From contig NC_092677.1 in NCBI RefSeq assembly GCF_964355755.1, forward strand, positions 6,641,001 to 6,705,000: a stretch of 64,000 nt of DNA. Reading direction: 5' to 3'. The notes beneath the pieces were generated by a model. It searched no databases, was not told where the DNA came from, and saw nothing but the letters and a program-made list of their open reading frames with translations. Origin of the DNA: Antedon mediterranea (taxonomy: Eukaryota > Echinodermata > Crinoidea > Comatulida > Antedonidae). A program made the translations under genes and the position numbers. Shown here piece by piece: positions 1-21,967 of this stretch (the stretch's first letter is position 1; each line of letters begins with the position of its first letter).

Positions 1-2277
1 TATTACTTTTTCTTTTGACATTTTTTTGGAAATTGGAATTATTAGGCCTACACGTACACATAGTGGTAAGTTCATATTTATTTGTATACTAGTGTTTCAA
101 AATAGCGTTCTGCATATATTCGTTCGACACGGTGTAAGTTAGCTTAACATTTCGTCTATCATAAATGTACCAGGTTTTTCTAGTAACTGTAATGTTACAA
201 GGTCTGTACAGTGCATAAAGGTTAAGAGAACATCTATTTAGCTACAGAAACTAAAGTTTACGCCATACGGGGAGCTTTTAAGCACATAGTGCTTTGCCTC
301 AACAAGTAAACCAATAGACTTGCCCCATGTCTGAAAACTACGAATATTTGAGCGTATTATACGTATGAAACGCCACATGTGTCAACATATTTATCTTTTT
401 ACTAATTTCGGTCTATAACCTAAAATCATGTAAGAAACAAGATAAATCTCTCGGTCAAAATTTCCCGGAAATAACAGAGGTTGCCTCTAACGCCACCAAA
501 CCTACGTATATTTTGTCACCTGAATCTAATGTAGAATTACAAATCGAGTGAGGAATTTACCAAAATCCCCGCATATCCACAACAACATGACGTACCTTGG
601 TTGTCGCAAACCGAACGTTCCCTATAACCAACGGGTGATTTTCAACCTGCTTATCTTAAACAATTGACTAAAACTTAGCTAAGATTAAATATTACATTAA
701 TTATGCATTCTTGAATAAATAGATATTCAAGATTTAGTCTTGCTTACGTCTAATTTTGTGGAAAAAGAATGGCTGCTGTAATTTTTATTTAAATAAATGC
801 TATTTTTTTTCAAAAGCTTTTGTGTTATTTTTGCGTATAAAGGAATGCTGACGGTTGTTGCAGATTTGTCCATATCTCCACCCCTCTTTCACCATTAGTA
901 GGCCGGCTATATTATACCGTTAACGTGCATAATCAAAGGCGTTCCTGCTGCTGAGTCTCTAACCAGTTAGAGGCCTCATGGTAAAATGGCTAGTATATAG
1001 GCTTACTGATGATTGCGTGGATACTGCATTCGAAATAACTAACTTATTGAGGTTATAGAAAAAGTACTGCGTCTTACTGAAATACGGCATATAAAAAGCA
1101 TTAACCCTAAGCCCATATCACATGCAAATAAGCGAATCGAAAATTCTCCTTATACTAATTTGTGGCAATGGATATCCTACAACGACGTAGTGCAAGTACG
1201 AGTGGTCCATCGCGTAGAGAGAAAACCAATAATGTGCAAGCAACATTTCGCCCGAGGGTATCTACCACTTTAATTTAGAGGTAGGCATACCCGCTTAATA
1301 AAGAGCACTGAACTCCACGATAATCTATTAATACGGTAGCGTGGCTATTTAATTTTTATTGGAACTTGTACCAAGAGCACTTCTGAAATAATAATGTTCA
1401 AATTGAAAATTATGCATTTTTATAGTAAATCGAAAAAATAAATAAAACTTTAGTTTGCAAATTTGAGCAAACTCATCCGAGTTTGGCAAGAAAAGTTGAT
1501 AAACCACGTCAAGTTTTGAGAAGTTAGGCCAAACATGAATTCTTGGCAAACTATTTTGCCGAGGTTTTGTGAAAAGACAATCAATAGCCTGACAGTCATG
1601 TGGCAAAATAACAACCACCCTGAAAGTGACTGTAGACATACATACACTATATACTGGGCTTCATCATATATGGCTCTGTGTCTCAGGACGTTAAGCTTCG
1701 TAGGTAGGTTATCTAACAACGATTACAACATGTATTGAATACAACAATAGTTATAACCATCAGTGTACCATTATTAATAAACACTAAAATATAATACTTT
1801 GAAACTATGGCAGTTAAAGTAATAGGAGCCAATGCACCAGCATAACATTATCCAATGGTATTTACTGGTATTTATTGCTCGCTCATTGAAAGTGCTACAA
1901 TTTTTTTTTAAATACGTGGTGGTATAACTAACAAGGCATTGTAAAAACACATTCTGTTAAACATTCTTTAAAACATTTAAAATTAATAAATACATTAATG
2001 CATCATTATTTGTGCGTTGCTTTTTGATGCTTCAACAATAGTTTTTTTTTTAAACAGGAAGATTAGCACTATATTTCATATTATATTTACTGGTCGGTAT
2101 GATATTTCATCAATAAAAGTAATCTAGAGAAGAGTGGTATTAAAATAGATTTTCTAAATGACAGTTCAATAGACTGACATCTAGCATCAAGTTAACCCGA
2201 AGCTGTCCATAGTTCCTATTTGTAAAATTAAAACAAACTATATTCTACATTGATGAAATTAAGAGAAAAGATTGAAC
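1..2277. other. AT-rich flank with no supported gene
   Basis: Only short, mutually overlapping open frames on both strands (around 1349-1738) with no recognisable protein. No RNA gene or clear repeat was recognised. The last part should hold the 5' UTR and promoter of the desaturase gene that starts at 2278, but no TATA box or initiator can be named with confidence. Confidence 0.5.
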
Positions 2278-4791
2278 ATGGATGTCATTCTGAATACTTG
2301 TGATCGGTATTTTTTCACTCCTTATATCTATCCTGTTGACTGGGCTGAAGACAACATCATCAGACAATCATTTAGTTTATACGTATTTGTGGTATTCGTT
2401 TTCTTTTTAGCATATCTGTCGACGGCTACTTTATTCTATTTTTTTCTTTATGATAAACGACTCATGCAGCACCCACAATATTTAAAGGTAAAGTAAACGT
2501 TTTTTTATTTAGTTGCACACTTTTTACCATGGAGGTATGAAATAAATTATTTTATACCTTCATGCTTAAACACACAGCACTTTTCCCTGGTCGCAACCAT
2601 ACACCGTACAACAACCAGTTCAGTATTTTTTATTAGACAACATAATATAAAGATGTATGATGAAAAAATTAAATTTTTACATTTTTTCAAACGGATTCAC
2701 TTCCATAGAAACAAAAAAAAACTAACTAAATGACTAGTTTCAACCAAAAAGGAAGACAATTTGCCTTTTTTTTGCTTTAAAGTTTTTCAAGTAGATAATA
2801 TTTTCCAATCCAATTTTTTATCCCAAAAAATTTACATTATGTGACACAAAAAAATGTTTAATTGTTTTTTTAGAGGTACAATCTTTAATAGATATGTTCT
2901 CTGAAGAATAGATAGGCCTATTATATTATATTATATTAATTTATTTTTGTATATTTCATAATGTATGTATTTAAGTAATAAGTAAATCATCAAAGTGGAT
3001 GAAAGTTTCAACAAAAATGTGGGAGTTCGTTACAAAGAGAGGATTAAAAAAGTCTAACCTTAAAGATATATTGTTCCCGAAAAACATTAAAAAATGAAGA
3101 TTAATTTGTAGAAAAAACTTCAATAATATTAACTTCCGTAGAATTTTTTTTCCCGTAGAAATTGTGTTTTCACCTATTAAATTCAACCAAAAACATATTG
3201 ACTTTCTGTCAATTTGACTATATTTTTTTGCTTTAAATTACATTTTTTTTATTTAAATAGACATTTTTTGCTCGATCCATTGTTTGGTCTTTTGTTCGAT
3301 CCAATGTTTGGTCAAAGTGAATAACTATATATTGTGGCATTAAAATGGCATAATAAACAATAAACATGTTACATTTTTTCAGGGGACAATACATCTTTAA
3401 GCCTACTGTATATTCTTATTATTAATACATCCTAATGTATACTATTACCTATAGGCCTAGTATAAAATATTATGGTTATGTGTTTTGTTGCGCTATTGAT
3501 TTGTGAATAATAAATATATAATCTATATTAATCTAATAATAATAATTATTATTATTCATATCTCTATTAGAATCAAATAAGTCTTGAAATCAAATGTGCG
3601 ATGAAATCACCGCTCTTTGGCGTACCACTTTTCCTTCCGTTTTTTGTTGGTGAAATCCGAGGTTTTTCAAAACTATACGATAATGTCACCGACTACGGTA
3701 AGTTGCTTTGAATAAATAAATGTGTACAATGTAACCATAAGTTTGGTTCACATCGGACACAACGAAAAAGGACGCAGACGCAACGCATTGACGAACAGCG
3801 AGGTAAGAACCTTGCGTGTCACAAGTGGGAACCGAAAACCTTTTTCTGCCTTTCATACGACGCAACAATCTGAAAAGCTTGGTTCCTACTAGGACGCAAC
3901 GCAAGGACGTAAACGCAACGCAAGCGAGTTGACTAATGACAAGCGACAGTTCATATAATTCATGTGATTGGCCAACTCAACTTAGGCCTACGTTGCTTCT
4001 ACGTCTTTGTGTCGCGTCCTTGTTAGAACCAAGCTTAATAGGGGATGCGAAACAGTTACGGTACATTGCAATAATATTGCGTTGCGGCGGAAGTTGTTGT
4101 TTTTTCTATAACTTAAACATTTTTTCGTGCGATATCGCGTATTTTTCCTCTTGAGCCTAAATTTATAGTTTTTCTTTCAAATTTATAAACCACAAGAGCT
4201 AAATAAGTAATTACAATTCGTGTTCGATATGAAATAATGACAATGAGTAACTACCATCCGCAGTACCTGCTATTATAACTTACAATTTACTTACTCTTTT
4301 CAGGGGGATGGCCATTTATTGCTTTGAGTGTCGTATCTTTTGTGATGGTGACGGATTTTCTGGTGTATTTAGCTCATCGTGGATTGCACCACCCATTAGT
4401 GTATAGGAGCGTGCACAAGGTACACCACGCCTGGAAGATACCAACACCGTTCTCAAGTATAGCAATGCATCCTGTTGATGCCTGGATGCAGGGACTACCT
4501 TATCATATCTACCCTTACCTGTTCCCTATTAACAAGTACCTCCACTTGGGTTTGTTCTTAATGGTCAATGTTTGGGCCGTTAGCATACATGACGGTTACT
4601 TTATGGTACCTGATAGCCTGAAACCAATGATTAACGGGGCAGCACACCATACCGATCATCATTTGTACTTTAATTATAATTATGGTCAGTATTTTACTCT
4701 CTGGGATCGTATTTTTGGCTCATTTAGAGACCCAACTGCTTATGAAGGAAAGTCGCCATTGGATGAGGTAATAAAGAATAATAGTAAATAA
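2278..4791 (+). CDS. SC5D: Lathosterol oxidase / sterol C5-desaturase (3 coding exons)
   Basis: Coding exons 2278-2487, 3571-3697 and 4304-4791 join in frame with GT-AG introns and give about 204 codons after the first 70, 274 aa in total; the human enzyme is 299 aa. The family is an ER-membrane, di-iron fatty-acid-hydroxylase-type enzyme that introduces the C5 double bond in late sterol synthesis (lathosterol to 7-dehydrocholesterol). Exon 3 carries the three histidine boxes HRGLHH, HKVHH and HHTDHH, plus the conserved stretches WKIPTPF, LPYHIYP and YGQYFTLWDR. Exon 1 has the family N-terminus (YFFTPYIYP, WAEDNIIRQ) and a membrane segment; exon 2 has a hydrophobic segment followed by GEIRGFSKLYD. 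The short middle exon was found by family similarity: it starts after a TTAG acceptor and ends before GTAAGT. The start codon is the ATG at 2278. The C-terminal tail is shorter than in vertebrates. Confidence 0.95.
2640..3404. repeat. TTAA-flanked MITE copy in desaturase intron 1, plus degraded flank
   Basis: A copy of a dispersed element runs from TTAA at 3060 to TTAA near 3400. Its ends are inverted: TTAAAGATATATTGTTCCC on the left and GGGGACAATACATCTTTAA on the right. The interior shares phrases with copies at 17998, 46632 and 48844 (a poly-T rich core, 'cttccgtagaa', 'attcaacc'). 2640-2950 has similar A/T-rich words and may be an older copy. There is no coding capacity. Confidence 0.7.
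3875..4037. repeat. Imperfect inverted repeat (MITE-like) in desaturase intron 2
   Basis: The left arm starts AAGCTTGGTTCCTACTAGGA and continues with ACGCAACGCAAGGACGT; the right arm reads as its imperfect reverse complement and ends GAACCAAGCTTA. The spacer holds 'gattggccaactcaact'. Related sequence lies to the left (3760-3870, several CGCAACGCA words) and at 29790-29835 (TTACGTTGCATCTACGTCC ... GGAACCAAGA), so the element is dispersed. It probably came from a non-autonomous DNA transposon. Confidence 0.65.
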
Positions 4792-6754
4792 ATAAATTTA
4801 ATATTTAAAATAATTTATTTATGTATTATTATTTTTTTGCCTTTGTGGTAATTTATTGTTTGTTTACCGTAACGGAAATGTTAAAGTCGTTTCATCTCAA
4901 GTTAATTGGTCAGATATTGGTCAGATATTTGTCATACGCTGACGTAGGCCTAATTGTACTTTTGTACAAATGATATTATAAACTTAACGTTTTCGATTCA
5001 CACGAATAGATTATTATTTATAAAATAGAATAGAATTTGGTATAGAATAAAACACTAATACAGTAACATGGTATTACTATATTTTATATAATTATTCCTT
5101 TTTAAATTAATTTATATTTCAATTCCATTAATGTATACTCTCATTATTTATTGATTTCAATTTTTTTTCATTTGTTAATCATTAAGTATTGCCCATTCAT
5201 TATTGTTTTGTTGAAGTAAGATTATCTGAAATTTCTAAATAAATAATATTATATGTAGTGAGTACGCTGTTATTTTTCTTTGGTGATGATTTTAAAAACA
5301 TGCGATTAAATGTACGCATGCTACAAATAAAACAGTTCACACGAACACATTCCTTATTCGGCTCAAAATGTACTTACTAGTGTGAGAAAAATATGTTATG
5401 TTTCTGCCTCGGACGTCCAGCAAAAAATCGCATTGGGCTCAGAGATTCAGGCCTGGCCTGACCTGTATTTGACCCATTTCAATATTTGCCTTTATGCCTA
5501 ATACGTGTGATGTAATTACCTATAACATTAGTAACTCTACCATGCAATTCCTACGCAATTCGACATTTGCTGGTACATAATATTAACATTAAAAGAGTAT
5601 GTCTTTGGCGTTCCATACGATGCGAATAAATAGCATTCTGGTACATCATTTAAGTAGGCCTACCTGTACAAATACACTCCTTTTGGTGGGAACTATTGTT
5701 CATGAAGTAACCAGGGGAAAATGTGGTTTTTTGCGTAATATCGTTCTACTGCACTGCTAAAATCGAACGATTGATTGATTGAATACTGTATATCTTTAAA
5801 AAAAACCTAATTAAATCGAAATTGACAGAAATGTAAATAGGCCTACGTACAAAAGCAAAATACAGTTGAAAAAAATTCGTTGTTTTCAAGAGAGAGGCAA
5901 ATAATTAACAGAATACCAATGTCTTTTTTCCATTACATAACTTGTTTAATATTATTTTATACAACATATATATTTGTAACTAAAATAGAGAAGGACTAAC
6001 GTACAGTTAGGCTGAATGAGGTAAACCCTGACATACCACAATAATTTACAAACGCAATTAAGAAAATGAGTTTCCTTGAATATCTAAACAAACAATGATA
6101 TAAATATTATCTGATATAATACTGTATAAACTGAGTAATTAAGTTGGAACTAATTGATTAGCATACAAATCTAAAAAAGAGTACTGTAGTTGTTTTCTCA
6201 TTTCTTCATTTTCAGGCGTGTCATACTTTAGAAATGTTTTGGAAGTTTCATATTAAACAACCAAAATTATAAAAAACATTAAGTCTCTTGATCAGCAGTT
6301 CTGTATGTAATGGGAGTCGGGTTTAGTTCCATCTCCTTTCAGCAAGAAAAGTTTGTGGAAAAGGTAGGATAGGGGATGTCTCCATTTTGGTGGGGTGCAT
6401 TGAAGCCTAGGATAACTTTTACTCAGTAGGTGAAATTTTTTATTGTATTTGTTATTTTTGTGCGATTGACAAACTTAACCTTCTTTTCGCTTCTGCACAC
6501 ATTATTTGGAAATATTTCCAATGAAAGACCTAAAAAAACAATTGATTAGAAATTTCATTTTATTTATTTTTTTTCATAAATTGTTTTCATCAATAAATAA
6601 ATTTTTCCATTAAATTTTTCACAAGATTAATTTGTAGATAATTACAAAATCATTTCCCAAAAATGTACGATATTAAATATAAATCACTTTTTTTTTCATA
6701 AATTGTTTTCATCAATAAATAAATTGTTTAAAATATAAATAAATATAAATCACC
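4792..6754. other. Intergenic region between convergent genes
   Basis: AT-rich. It should contain both 3' UTRs (desaturase from the left, glycerol kinase from the right). AATAAA-like words are frequent, so no poly(A) signal can be singled out. No ORF, RNA gene or clear transposon was recognised. Confidence 0.5.
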
Positions 6755-16558
<9,804 letters not shown>

Positions 16559-17511
16559 ATTGAACACAAATTATCAAGATATATATCACAACTTTAACTA
16601 CAAATCGAAATTGGGACAGAGCAGGGTCAAACCGTTCTGTAAGGGTCAGAAACGTGTTATCAAGTGCTTTGTAAACATTCGTTTTCGCTGATCGAAGAGT
16701 GTGGTCTTGAGGCTGTGTGCAACCAAGCATGTAAACAATTATGTATCCGAGTTGTATGTTGTGATTGGTTACCTACCAACTTTGGAATAATTCATTATAA
16801 CTAAAGGGATGTTAGTACAGTAGTATATACTTTTTTGACGCTATTTTATTAAGTATATATAGTATAACTGTAGTGAAAACGGAAAAAATAAGACAGAAAG
16901 AAATTAAATATACTAATAAATAATAATAATAATAATGTAATGCACCGAAATCCTCCATGGCTTAGGAATTAATTAATTTTATTAAACTTACTTTAGGATT
17001 TGTTATTGTTAATGGACAATTGTTTGAAAATTGAATTGAAAATTGCAATCGGAGTTATCTGGTTTAAGTTGATTTGCTATAACCATCTTAGTTTAGTTAA
17101 ATCTTACATATAATCTTATTTATTAAAAAAAAATACCATACTTACCGTATAGGTGTACTGTATATAGTTCGAACAATTCACATGAGCTGCTCTTGTATAA
17201 AGTCCATTTTGCTCCTAAAAGTCTGTCAAAGGAAACTCACCCCCCCCCCCCCCTCCAATTTCAAAATTGGTCATGGCAACAATGTTGATATTAATAACGC
17301 AATACGTTTTTCTTTGCATACATCGTTTTTTTAAGAACCTTAACCTTTGCGCGTTCCATACTTAATAGGCCCTCGATTCTACACTAAAAAACAATCGAAC
17401 CAATTTAATTTAACTTTGAGCGTCAAAGAGATGACTTTAATATTTGTCTTTTGTATGGTACGCTTAGGTATGGCACGCGCAAACATCAATGGTCTTAAGC
17501 AAATCTATTGA
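16559..17511. promoter_or_regulatory. Region upstream of glycerol kinase, downstream of the lectin gene
   Basis: No gene seen. It must contain the glycerol kinase 5' UTR/promoter (minus strand) and the lectin 3' UTR. There is a C-homopolymer of about 15 bases near 17240 and an AAT repeat at 16918-16936. No core promoter motif stands out. Confidence 0.4.
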
Positions 17512-19064
17512 TTAATTTGTAAAGTAACATTTGTAAATGTTGCGATATACTTTACCCTGTTCATATTCACAGATGTATGGCGCGGAGGTTGCAGGCTGGT
17601 TACAGGTCTCTGTAGTCCATCGGAACCCGTTTGAATAATCAAGGCGCGTACATTTGCGTCCGCTTGTAGACGGTTCCGTTACCCAGTCTGAATAGCTGTA
17701 AAATGATCGTACAACATGTAGTAAAGAGAAGTTCCCGTAGCAAATTAAACGTTGGGAATGTCAGTCAGAACTTTTAAGCTATCAATGAAACTGGCAATGC
17801 GATCTTTAGATAGTATGTTCTTTTTTATTTTGCAATGAACTTAAACCCGACTTATGACGTCATATAGAGGACCTATGGTTTGGTATATAAACAGGCGCGA
17901 ATTTTCGACCGTATCCGATTTGGTCGATTCTAACGTGTATAATACATAAGTCGTAGATCGTTGTGAGACACACATTTTATATCATTTTATAGGCCTATTA
18001 AAGATGTATTGTTCCCCTGAAAAATAATGTTTAAAATAGTTTTTGTTGCATATGCCAAGTTAATGTCACATAGGCCTAATAGTTATTCACTTTCACTTTC
18101 CAGCCAGTGGATTTTGTTGAATTTAACCATTTATTATGTTATTTTATAAGTGAAAGCATTTTTTTTCCCTACGGAAGTGATTATAACTTTATTAAAACTA
18201 CAAAATAACCTATTCAAAGTCTGATTTAATTAATCTTCATGTTTCTTTTGGGGGATAATAAATCTTTAAATGTGGGCTCTAAGTCGTGTTAGGAACTAAT
18301 AACTCACCTATAAAGAAGACCATTCTCCCATTGGAATGGTGCGCCTGTAGTTGGTTGATGAAGACCAATCCAAAAGTCAAACGTATAATGGTTCACCATT
18401 CCTTGGATTGCCTGCTGCTCTTCATTTGACGTGATGGTCGCCAGGCGATAGCCAGTGCCACGCGATGCACATGCACTTGATGCGGTCGACCAGGTGGTTG
18501 CCGTGACGTCATGGATGTAGTAACATGATGTTTCGTAACTTTGTTCGCCGATTGGACAACCTATAAATTTAAGTTTTCAAAATTCAAAAGAATCATGTCA
18601 AGATTACTACAGTATAGTAACTGCAGTAGAATAAATTTGAGTCTATGTGAGTGAATTATCACAATCAATATAGCCTTCTTCTTCTTCTTCTTCTTCTTCT
18701 TCATGTATCAAGTCCGGTTCTCATAGCGACTCTGAAAACTTCTTCAACATTACAGTTTGAGTTCTTTTGCAGTCCTTTCTATAAACATAGCTCTTTGATT
18801 TCCTCTTGCTTTCCTCCCTTCGATCTTCCCTGTTAAAAATTAAATGTTCCAGTTTTTTCTTTCTGAGCAGATGTCCCATAAATTATATTTCCTCCATTTC
18901 ATGCCAGCTGTTACACTACCTGTAATCATGACTTATTATAGGCCTACATTTCTTTTTATTTCACAAACTAACTTGAATTTTTAAAAAATAAGCTGAATCT
19001 TACCCTTGACTGTTGGTATAAGTAAAAATAATATAAACCAGAAATGACTTCGCATGCCTAACAT
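17512..19064 (-). CDS. Secreted C-type lectin, single CTLD (3 exons)
   Basis: Exons 19004-19064, 18308-18560 and 17512-17695 join in frame to about 165 aa. Residues 1-20 form a signal peptide (MLGMRSHFWFILFLLIPTVK, then G). The CTLD follows directly: GCPIGEQSYETSCYYI, a WSTASSACASRG stretch, RLATITSNEEQQAI, FWIGLHQP, FQWENG, and the C-terminal core CNQPATSAPYICEY. The cysteines fit a long-form CTLD. The calcium/sugar loop is non-standard: EPS instead of EPN or QPD, and WTTETCN instead of the usual WND context, so classic Ca2+-dependent sugar binding is doubtful. A donor-like GGTAAAG follows YEYEQ-type sequence at the end, so the last 13 or so residues before the TAA at 17512-17514 could be intronic read-through; a further exon is possible. 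The family acts in recognition outside the cell. The ligand is unknown. Confidence 0.85.
17998..18269. repeat. TTAA-flanked MITE, copy 2 (family M2), in lectin intron 2
   Basis: Left end TTAAAGATGTATTGTTCCCC, right end GGGGGATAATAAATCTTTAA. The interior matches 48844-49172 closely ('tgttga.tatgccaa.ttaatgtcacat', 'ccagccagtggattttgttgaatttaaccattta', 'cggaagtgatta.aactttattaaaactac'). Confidence 0.8.
18674..18702 (+). repeat. CTT microsatellite
   Basis: About nine CTT units in lectin intron 1. Confidence 0.85.
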
Positions 19065-19752
19065 TGTGAAACAGCACTATTTTTTGTGGTTGGTTGGTTC
19101 CTTGCTTAATAAGTACCGTACTAATAATGTAATCGAGAACCAGAAAGCTGGATATATACGCGTCGTATCATACATTATTCGAAATTTAATCTTTTCTTTT
19201 CCTCTAATAAAGTAATTACATTACCTAGCCGTTAATTTGTTGTAACGTTGACTAATTACATATTTTTTCATTATTCATATGGTATATGCTACGTCATTTT
19301 AACAAATCACACCAAGATTGATTTATGATTGATTCTTTGCGTAACGCCTCGTCAAATTTATTATTAGCTTGTGTATGTTTGTTGTATGTTTATTCGTTGG
19401 TTTGTACATTTTGTAAAATAATTATCATAAAAAGGGACAAGAAAGTGGTTATTAATCTTGAGGTATGTGCATCCATGGAGGAAATATTCTGTATATTTCC
19501 TCCATGGTGCATCTTCTATGAGCAAAAATATTTAATAGCACGCCCTCTCTGTCGCACTCGACTGAACTTTACCAAGTATTTCCCTCAGTTTCCGATCGAG
19601 TGCTTATTGATTGATCTTAACGTTTCAGCAAAAAATGAAAATAACCAACCAATCCGAGTTATTCAAAGCAGTCATGTAAATACCAAATCTAAAAATAGCA
19701 TAACACGGACATTTTGAAATGAAAAAGAAAATAGTTTTGGGTCACGATTACC
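19065..19752. other. Upstream of lectin gene; no gene supported
   Basis: Contains the lectin promoter (minus strand). The region also has a 130-codon open frame at 19325-19717 with no recognised domain and a perfect 15-bp-arm hairpin inside it (19473-19507). I do not call the frame a gene. Confidence 0.4.
19473..19507. repeat. Short perfect hairpin
   Basis: Arms CCATGGAGGAAATAT and its exact reverse complement are separated by TCTGT; the pairing can extend to about 20 bp with a bulge through flanking TGCA. The 5-base loop is short for a microRNA precursor. Confidence 0.7.
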
Positions 19753-20474
19753 ATGGATTAAAGAATAGAAGGATATGCATCGACGTGAGATCAAGGGTTC
19801 CTTGACTCTCGCCGACAGACCGCGGACCGCCCACAATGTTATCAGTTTAATTAACCGCATGGTAACAACGAAACGGTCGCGTGCCTAATATATTGTTTAC
19901 TGCACATGTGCAACGACATTTAACCTTGTTGGCTACGCTTCTTTTGCGCGTTCTTTGGTGGCATGATGTTTTAGCGCTAGCAACAATGGCGACGAACAAT
20001 TTATACGACGACGAATTTAGTTACTGTATAACCTTTCTGATGAGGAATTGTAGATGCTATAATTGTAATTAGTATAGGTTTCTGCCGCGATTGATCTAGG
20101 CCTACGCTAATGTTTTTATGACATTAAAGTAGCATTTTATGACCTGTAGTAGCCCTACATCTGAGACAATAACTATTTGTTGTCTCAGCCTACATGTACA
20201 ATTACAAAATCAGCAAGGATACTAGGCCTAGGCCTTCTAGTAAACCATATGATTTGCCGACATTGATACTACCTAGGTAGGCCTAGGCTAATCTTAAGTG
20301 TAGTAGATACAACGTGTAATCATTATCTATATACTCACCGTTGTCTTACTTCTTGTGTGAATAATAATAGGTACTTCTGCGTGTACTTTTCAAAACGACC
20401 GCTAGGTAACGAATCGCAACTATACATAGCCAGCCAATCCCGGATCAGGGATCGCTGTTTTCATTCAATTAGAC
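19753..20474. repeat. First copy of tandemly duplicated transposon-like block
   Basis: 19753-19785 matches the arm start ATGGATTAAAGAATAGAAGG. After an unrelated stretch (19786-19937), 19938-20474 is nearly identical to 20594-21162, including a CTGAGACAA...TTGTTGTCTCAG hairpin and 'ggatactaggcctaggccttctag'. The short frame that starts ATGGCGACGAACAATTTATA is shifted here by six extra bases relative to the second copy. Confidence 0.85.
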
Positions 20475-20475
20475 A

Positions 20476-21791
20476 ATGGATTAAAGAATAGAAGGATATG
20501 CATCGACGGTGACATCAAACGATTTTAGAACGCACTTGCCTATACTAAAGCACTGCTGCCAATCAAACAAACACGCTCATTGAACTCCGTGTCTCTTCTT
20601 TCGCGCGTTCTTTGGTGGAATGATGTTTTAGCGCTAGCAACAATGGCGACGAACAATTTATACGACGACGAATTTAGTTATAACCTTTCTGATGAGGAAT
20701 TGTAGATGCTATAATTGTAATTAGTATAGGTTTCTGCCGCGATTGATCTACGCTAATGTTTTTATGACATTAAAGTAGCATTTTATGACCCGTCGTAGCC
20801 CTACATCTGAGACAATAACTATTTGTTGTCTCAGCCTACATGAAAAATTACAAAATCAGCAAGGATACTAGGCCTAGGCCTTCTAGGCTTACTAGTAAAC
20901 CATATGATTTGCCGACATTGATACTGCCTAGGTAGGCCTAGGCTAATCTTAAGTGTAGTAGATACAACGTGTAATCATGATCTATATACTCACTGTTGTC
21001 TTACTTCTTGTGTGAATAATAATAGGTACTTCGTTTGTTCGTGATTAAGTTTGCATGCCCTTCGTGTACTTTTCAAAACGACCGCTAGGTAACGAATCGC
21101 AACTATACATTACATAGCCAGCCAATCCCGGATCAGGGATCGCTGTTTTCATTCAATTAGACCCGGTGATTGGATGTGATGTGGATGACATAACCACTAG
21201 CCAATCACCAGGCACTACAATTTAAATATAATCACATCGATAATTAAGGAGATTTATGAAGAAACCACTGCTTAGCCATATATTAAAAACACGATTGTTG
21301 TATGGGTGAATACCGGCCACGCTAACAACATACATGGTCAAATGCATAATTTAATATTCTATAGATTAACGCAATTTTTAATGACAGAAGATGGCAGGCA
21401 AATAATGATAATTCAAATATAAAAATTGCATATTTTATTAATATTACCAACTACTTAAAATTACCAGTCGTAAGAAAGTGAACTTTTCGCAGTCCGATTG
21501 TGATGAAACTAAAACAGAATTATTCAGCAATATATTTTTGTTGTCAATTAATCATCGACGCAGACATGTCAATAGAACATTCAGACTGCGCATACGATTT
21601 CTACATGGTTACGTTTTGGTCTCAAAAAATGTAACAGTTGATTCGCAGCGTTTTACAGAGGGCCGCGGTTAGAGACACGGAGTTCAATGAGCGTGTTTGT
21701 TTGATTGGCAGCAGTGCTTTAGTATAGGCAAGCGCGTTGTAACATCGTTTGATGTCACCGTCGATGCATATCCTTCTATTCTTTAATCCAT
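20476..21791. mobile_element. Non-autonomous DNA transposon with 121-bp terminal inverted repeats
   Basis: The left arm 20476-20596 (starts ATGGATTAAAGAATAGAAGG, ends near GAACTCCGTGTCTCT) is almost perfectly inverted at 21671-21791. The interior has the second copy of the duplicated block (20594-21162) and then unique AT-rich DNA. It contains a 20-codon frame at 20643-20705 (MATNNLYDDEFSYNLSDEEL then stop), acidic like the N-terminus of some transposases. No transposase domain is visible. A clear target-site duplication was not found. Confidence 0.8.
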
Positions 21792-21967
21792 GCGATTACA
21801 TAGTACGGATGCTGTTTACGTAAGGTTTCTATAAAATGCTATCAGTATTGCGTGTTCCCGCAGAACACATATTCATAAACTACGTTCCTTTGGTTCCTTT
21901 TTTTTATATAGAAGTTTGTTAATGTCATATGTTTTAATATAGAAACTTATGTGTGACATTTCGTAAC

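Noticed and set aside
1349-1738. Three overlapping short frames on both strands
   Set aside because: They overlap one another in conflicting frames and none resembles a protein family.
19325-19717. 130-codon plus-strand frame
   Set aside because: No recognisable domain, mixed composition, contains a hairpin and lies between a lectin promoter and a transposon. Not supported as a gene.
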